A DNA stretch of 64,000 nucleotides, taken from Isoetes taiwanensis (Eukaryota; Streptophyta; Lycopodiopsida; Isoetales; Isoetaceae). Location of the stretch: assembly GCA_021234155.1 (NCBI GenBank), contig JAJEKV010000023.1, positions 9,621,141-9,685,140 on the forward strand, in the 5' to 3' direction. Below are positions 58,145 to 64,000 of this stretch, in pieces. Position 1 is the stretch's first letter. Each line of letters starts with the position of its first letter. Both the position numbers and the translations under genes were made by a program. The notes beneath the pieces were generated by a model. The model worked only from the letters and a program-made list of their open reading frames with translations, made no database searches and had not been told where the DNA came from.

Positions 58145-61100
58145 GATTGTCAACACATGAACTGTACAGAATTAGGCTTAGGGGCAAAGATTGTTGCTAA
58201 ATTTCGAAGTAATAGATAATGCAACAGTGCTCGAAAATTTCAGATAGATCTTTGGAACTTACCAGTTGGAGTTTATTTTTAGGTTAATGAGCATAAAATT
58301 TCTGTAGAAATATTATAAAAGTAACCCATCACATCGAAAGTTCTCAGTGGAACCTATGGAAAAATCTGCTGTTGAGATTGAAGAATACTCCTTTATGCTA
58401 CATTCCGGTATGCAAACCAGTAAAAATGCAACTTAAAGGAGCATTCTTGTTATGGCAGAATTCTTGTAAGTCTATAGAATTGTGGAAATGTGAAGTAAAT
58501 TTGGAAGAGAGCAAACAGTTGCGCAAGTTTGCATGAAGCTTAAGGTTTGCAGCAAAATCCTAGAAAGAAGTTGCTCTCAAAGAACTGCATCAACTCTACT
58601 TCTACAAATTTCTACAAATTGCTGGCCGGGTTAGGAGCGCCTACCAGCCTATAACCAGATTTGCTTGCAGACTGGAGCAGATTTTGCAATGTTTGAAGAG
58701 AAGCTCCTAATTAGCTAGGGAGTTTGGAAACAAAGCAAGAAGAACCAGGTGGTGCAACTTGGAGTTGCTTGTAAAACCAAGAGTATATCTCCTGGGTCTT
58801 ACTCAAAACAGGTATATAGTAGCTTTTCGCTAAGTACCATGCATGTAAAACTTATCTTGCTATAAACTTGGAAAAGAAAGGATTATCTCATATAAATAGC
58901 TAAGTTCGTATCAACATATCTTTAAACACAATGCTCAGAGTTTTGATATGATTTAGCACAAATCTATTTCTGAAGAATTGTGCAGCAATTGGAGCTATGG
59001 AAATCTTGGGCCTCAATATATTAAATGCATTGGTCCACCTTGTGCTGGCTCCTTGACATACCAAGTCAATCTTTCTAGAAGGAGCAATTTGTACATCATA
59101 TCAATTTCAGAGGCTCTTTTTTACGATGTGCCCAAATCAAGCATGCTAAAGATAGTCCATTCATTATCTGGTGCTGCAACCTTACCCCTTCTTTATTTTC
59201 TACAGATTACAACATTAAAGAGCAGATCTGCTTAGATGCATCCTCTATGTCTCAACAATATGAAGTTGTTCAACAAAATTTTACAGAGTCAATATGGTAG
59301 CTGAACATTGGACAAAGTTTATGCTTTCCAACTGCTGCAAGAAGAAGCATAGGCTGCTTGGAATATCTTTGTTTCTGTCCGTGTTGTGGCAAAGGTGGCA
59401 TCCAGGACTTCTAATACTTTGGTTACTTCTGGTTAGATGTCTTCATACACTTCGGGAGATTTATCTTCATTGTATTTCATTTGGTTGCTATATAAACAGA
59501 AGCTTAAAAATAATTTCTTATGTGTGCAGGTGGTACAAATTCTATGCAGCATCTGGAAGAAAGCTAATGCAATCAGATGCTCAAAAAGAGCAACGATAAA
59601 ACGGGAAGGTAATAGGTACTAAATCTATTTACCCGACTTAAGAAGTAATTCTTCTTCTATAAATTTTGTTGTGCATGCCATTTGAAGCTGCAATAGAGAA
59701 AGCATCCTCAAGTATGTCCCTGTGTTTTGTTTACTAGTGTAGAGATGGAAAGATGGCTTTCTGCCACCTCACTGGGTCCATATAAAATAAATCTGCAATC
59801 CCATCTAGAGACTTAAGTCTCACCTAGCATAGAAGTCTTTGAAATCCATTAAAAGACACATTCAGCTAGATCCTCATGCAATTGATTGACGGTGAGCAGA
59901 TAACTCAAAGCAAATTATTGGAAAAAGTGATGAAGGGATATGAGATGGGACGATTGTAACCTAAAGGAATTAGTTTTTCATATAGATCTTCCACTTTTTT
60001 AAGTGCGCGAAAAGCATGTAGGCCAATCTCCAATTCATAATTTGGATTGTTCTAGATTCATGTTGCAACAGAGAAGGAGCATCTTTATTATTCTCATCTA
60101 AGCCAACAAATACTTAATAGCAAGAAGTACAAATGTTCCAACTATCAGTTCTCCCTTCTAGCATATTAATGCCTCATGGAAAGACAATAAGTATTGCAAA
60201 GGATGATGCAGAATTACAAAGCCATGATGTTGACCTATATCTGGGGAAATCCCAGCTTTAGTTAACAATGTCAAAGTTAATGATAATGAGCAGTTAAAAG
60301 TGCCAATGGGACAAATTGAATTGATGGATAATATTGAAGCATTATCTCATAGTTGTAGAATGACATATTCAGATGATGATAAGAGTATTCCCATGCCCAT
60401 GAATTCAGAACCCTGAATAGGGTGACAAACTAGAATATTAGATGTCTTTGGAAATTCTGAAGAAAACATTATCTATGGGTTCTTGTAAGAAGACAAGTCT
60501 GACGTTGATGAAGTCAAGTACAAGATCGATGATGAAGACAAAGAAAAGGCATATTGAGCTCAAAAGGGTGGTTATAGTATCCTTTTATATGTATTGTTAT
60601 ATTTGTAATATTTGTTGCTGATTGAATGGGTCTTTTTATTACATTTATCCTTTGTCTTGTATATTACCTTGAGCATTTTCTTTTGCTTTTGGACAAATTG
60701 CCCATGATTAGTTGAATAAACAAAGTGTTATGGTGATATGGTTGATATCATTGCCTGCTCCATCTAGGAGTTGCATGTTAGATTGATTTTTTTTTAGAAC
60801 TAAGAGTATGGTAAAGTTGTAACCCCTATATCCTAAATCAAACCCTTTGGAATGGTCTCCAACTTTACCCATCTAACACAACCTATTTTTACCCTAAACA
60901 CAACTCTAAATCATGGTGTGGTGACATAGTTGATCGCATTGCTTAGAATTCATACAATAAGATTATTGTCAATAAACCCTAAAACAATGTCGAACAATAA
61001 ATCTTAAATATGGCACTGGTGTGTGCAAAGAGAAAAAGGGGGTCCCTACCTTATTATAGTATCTCTTGTTGTGTTTTTGAGTTTGGACAAAAGTTACTAT

Positions 61101-62990
61101 GTATTATGAACATTAAAATATATAGTGTTGGATACTATTTTGTCATAAAATGATGCCATAACCTATTGGCCAAGCCTGTTGAAGGGAATTTAACTTTTAT
61201 AGTATCTCTCCAATCCTGTAATAGTTCAAATTGCTTATAAATGGTAAGGCATGAAGCTATGAAGTTCTTGCTATAATCTAATTGCAACTCTATGCATGAA
61301 ATTCACATGTTAGATTTTTTAATACTCCTATTGTAGCATGTGTCTAATTAATCATGTATGGCCATTTTTCTAAGATGGGGGATCCATTTCAACATGAGTG
61401 TGCAAATATAAATTTATTAATAAACAAGTCCCTTGTTATATAGGGACTATACGAGGCTGACCGTTGTTTGTTCAAGAATGCAAAGTTGTTGGTTGTTGTC
61501 CAAAATGCTTCCTATGCTAAATTCGAGATATTGTAATGTTAGACTTATACTCATTGAGGTTCTATAAATAGCTCTGTGTATTTTAGGGAATGTAAATAGT
61601 CCATTATATGGACCAACCCTTCAAAATGAACTCCAAAAGCAAGAGCCAATTCCAAGTTGAGAAAGCCATATGTAGGAACTATATCAACATTGTCTTCTAT
61701 AGCAAGTGTATTTTTGTGTTATAGCAAAGCTAGGCAGTAACAAAATCATATAGCAATAGAAACTATATCTGTTTCGTCATAGATTCCACTAGTACTCGTC
61801 TAGATTCTCTTAATCTGGATACTGCAAAAGATTCTCTAACATTCTATTAAGATCCACGTAGATTCCATAAATTCTGTAAATATCTTTTTACTTTCTCAGA
61901 TTGCCATCAAAATTCTTCTAAATTCCCTAAGATTGTCCCTTAAGATTCTCTTACGTTGTCTCATGCTCTTACATTGCTTTCCTTAGATTCTTGAAGACAG
62001 GGTATTATTAAATTGGTCACCACATGGTTAAAGACTAATTTCAAAATGAGTAAGATTTCTGGACATCCACCGAGACTTTTCCAGATTCTTGTAAGGAACT
62101 CTAATGTTGCATGAAATTTTATTGAGAATCTTAAAGGTGATGGAATATTTCCTAAAGATTCTCCAAAATTTTGTAACATTCTATGAGATTTTATAAAAGT
62201 TCCATGGCTCTCAATATCTTGATTTTGTTTTTGGAAGTAAGAACAACATGATGGTAAAATTGAATAGGGCTAAAAGCATTGTACTGAACTGACTTGAGTT
62301 GATGAAAATTTATGTTACATTTTGCAAATCATACAAAGACGTCTCAAGAGATTGGTAATTATGGAAATAGTGGCTAGTTACGTTTGCCTTACATGATCTT
62401 AAAGCAGTTCATTCTTATGCGTTTGAAAATGTCAAGATGCATTCCAGATCATTCCCCTATTAAATGCACATGCTAAGTTAAGTCACAAGGTTGAGCCAGA
62501 GACACAATGTATCTTAGTAAAAGGGAAAAGGAATAGTTGATCTCTGTTCATCACATTGCTTGCAGAGAAAACCCTTGCCATGTATCAAGCTAAGATTAGA
62601 GAACAGGTTAGTCTTATAAAGTGTCTATCTTAAGTATGGAGGCTTTCTTACTATTATGTAGAGCATAGAACCGAGTGATGCACATGGCATGCCACTTTCA
62701 AAAGATAGATCAAACTCTATTTGTTAGCTAAGAGCCCAGTGAACTAAGTATCCTTGCAATAAGGGAAAAAAAATAAGGCATGCTTATATTGCTTGTCGGT
62801 CTAAATTCAAGTTACAAAGTTGTTCACACTCCTAATGGCTGCTCTGCATTACTTTGCCATTCATCTCATGCTCTTGCACATGACTTGTTCAAATAATAAC
62901 TTGCTTGTTTTTTATTGCTGCTCATTTCCATATGCCTATATCTAGATCTTTCTTGATGTGGAATATTTGTAGCCACTAATCAAATATTCT
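58145..62990. other. Long intergenic stretch, no recognised gene
   Basis: AT-rich with short open frames. The longest + frame (59294-59599, 101 codons) and another at 58978-59235 match nothing I know. CAG/CTG frequency is normal here, so absence of genes is not explained by frame damage. Confidence 0.45.
61790..62200. repeat. AGATTCT/AGATTCC-rich low-complexity region
   Basis: AGATTC(T/C) and its close variants recur more than fifteen times in about 400 bp with irregular spacing, as in an old degenerate short-unit satellite. Confidence 0.55.
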
Positions 62991-63000
62991 TGAAAGTGCA

Positions 63001-63178
63001 GGTCTCAGGCACATTGAGATTGAATATAACTGGCGACAACAAGGTTGTGAAGATATGCAATGCTTGCAACAAGGTAGTGTCGGACAGTGTCTACGAGACG
63101 TGTGGCAACAATGACATGACGAAAGAGTTAACAATGTTCGGTGACATTGACACTACCTTCAAGACGCTACATGTGTAG
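63001..63178 (+). other. Exon-like segment with Cys pairs, unassigned
   Basis: After a GAAAGTGCAG acceptor (ends 63001) the frame reads VSGTLRLNITGDNKVVKICN, ACNKVVSDSVYETCGNNDMT and ends TLHV at a TAG. ICNACNK...YETCGN could be a C-x2-C...C zinc site of an OB-fold type, but the fourth ligand is not seen. It could be a last exon. Confidence 0.4.
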
Positions 63179-64000
63179 GAGCATTTCTTGACAGGAGCAT
63201 TTCTTGACAATAGTAGAGCATTGGCTACAATGAAGACAGATCCTCGATCATTGCGCCAAAGTGTATTGAAGAGCCGGGGTAAATGCAAGTTCGAGCTGAA
63301 CCAAAGGACTCCAAATCATTGCCTTCGATAGGCCTAGGCTCGACCCATAACTATTGAGCAACAAAAGACATGCCTTTTCATTTTTAAGTAGCTTTACTTT
63401 GCTTGCAACTTCCATATTTCATGCTTATTAAATTCTTAGCAACCTTCTTTAATTTATAAGATCGAGTTCTTCCATGTCCTGAACAAAATTGACATGCAAA
63501 ACAATTGACAGTTCCTAAGTCCTTTTGCAACCCCCTCCCCAACCCCTCCTTTTTGTCTCACTAGTAATTTGAGACAACTAAAAGATCAAACTATAATGTG
63601 CAAAGCTTTTTAAGCATAGATATGCTAAATGCAAAGCTCGGTTGTGCAAACCCATCAAAATTTAGTGCACATATAAGCAGTAAACATGTATTTCCATTCT
63701 CTGCTCTATTAGACTTGTCCTTATGCTTTTGCAATCCTTGTTCCATGTCGAGGATCGGAGATTTCTTCCGGCCAATTTTCATAAAATCATGGTAGCAACT
63801 ATTGTATTGTTTTGAAGTAGCAATTTTGATTGATTGTGAAAATATGACTCTGAATTATGATTTAAACCACTTCACCTTCGTGCCATGGAGGGCAACCCTC
63901 CGTGCGCAGCACCTTGTTTGGATTTGTGGCTGTCAATTGTCTGTAAGTCAATTAATTAGGCTTATTGGTAAATCAATTGTCTGTTTAATAATAGTTGACA
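63179..64000. other. Intergenic
   Basis: Nothing recognised. The word AGGCTTATTGGTAA near the end also occurs in the 57010-57120 repeat. Confidence 0.4.

Overview
This is a stretch of a large, repeat-rich plant nuclear genome. The plant calls rest on GT-AG introns, an acyl-activating-enzyme relic, an ankyrin/VIK-type kinase relic and a SAUR-like auxin-response relic, together with plant-type L1, Tat-like Ty3/gypsy and Helitron elements. Two relics of a DUF7869-type transposon protein, which I associate with bryophytes, lycophytes and ferns more than with flowering plants, make a fern or other non-seed plant plausible but not proven. I found no convincingly intact host gene.

Left part (1-26 kb): a DUF7869-type protein (about 1.9-16.6 kb, + strand) is split by an 11.8-kb LTR retrotransposon (3406-15197). 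That element has 1.78-kb LTRs, a degenerate initiator-Met primer site, a polypurine tract and no recognisable coding capacity. Downstream, on the + strand, lie an acyl-activating-enzyme pseudogene (17.7-20.2 kb), a second, diverged DUF7869 relic (21.0-21.6 kb) and a kinase relic (24.5-25.8 kb). The kinase keeps its splice sites but has lost the catalytic HRD and DFG residues.

Middle part (26-49 kb): a 304-bp tandem duplication abuts a 3.8-kb Helitron (26966-30733, minus strand). A nearly full-length L1-type LINE (32158-48969, minus strand, 16-bp target duplication, poly(A)) follows. The LINE is itself split by an 11.0-kb Tat-like Ty3/gypsy element (36699-47707, minus strand, ATCTC target duplication). 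That element has a gag with three zinc knuckles, protease, RT, RNase H, an intact integrase core, and a 3.9-kb unassigned region between integrase and the 3' LTR.

Right part (49-64 kb): AT-rich DNA holds the 5' end of a third retroelement (minus strand, perfect initiator-Met primer site at 52610-52621). Its body has a Gln-rich ORF followed by a histone H3-like pseudogene. Beyond it are two (TG)n microsatellites of about 140 bp, a duplicated exon-like segment, a SAUR-like relic and exon-like fragments I cannot assign.

One technical signal runs through the window. In several conserved motifs a one-base frameshift sits exactly where CAG or CTG is expected and CG is found, and CAG/CTG are scarce in the broken transposon stretches but normal in an unbroken one. 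Some of the apparent pseudogene damage may therefore be systematic sequencing error at CHG sites rather than biology.
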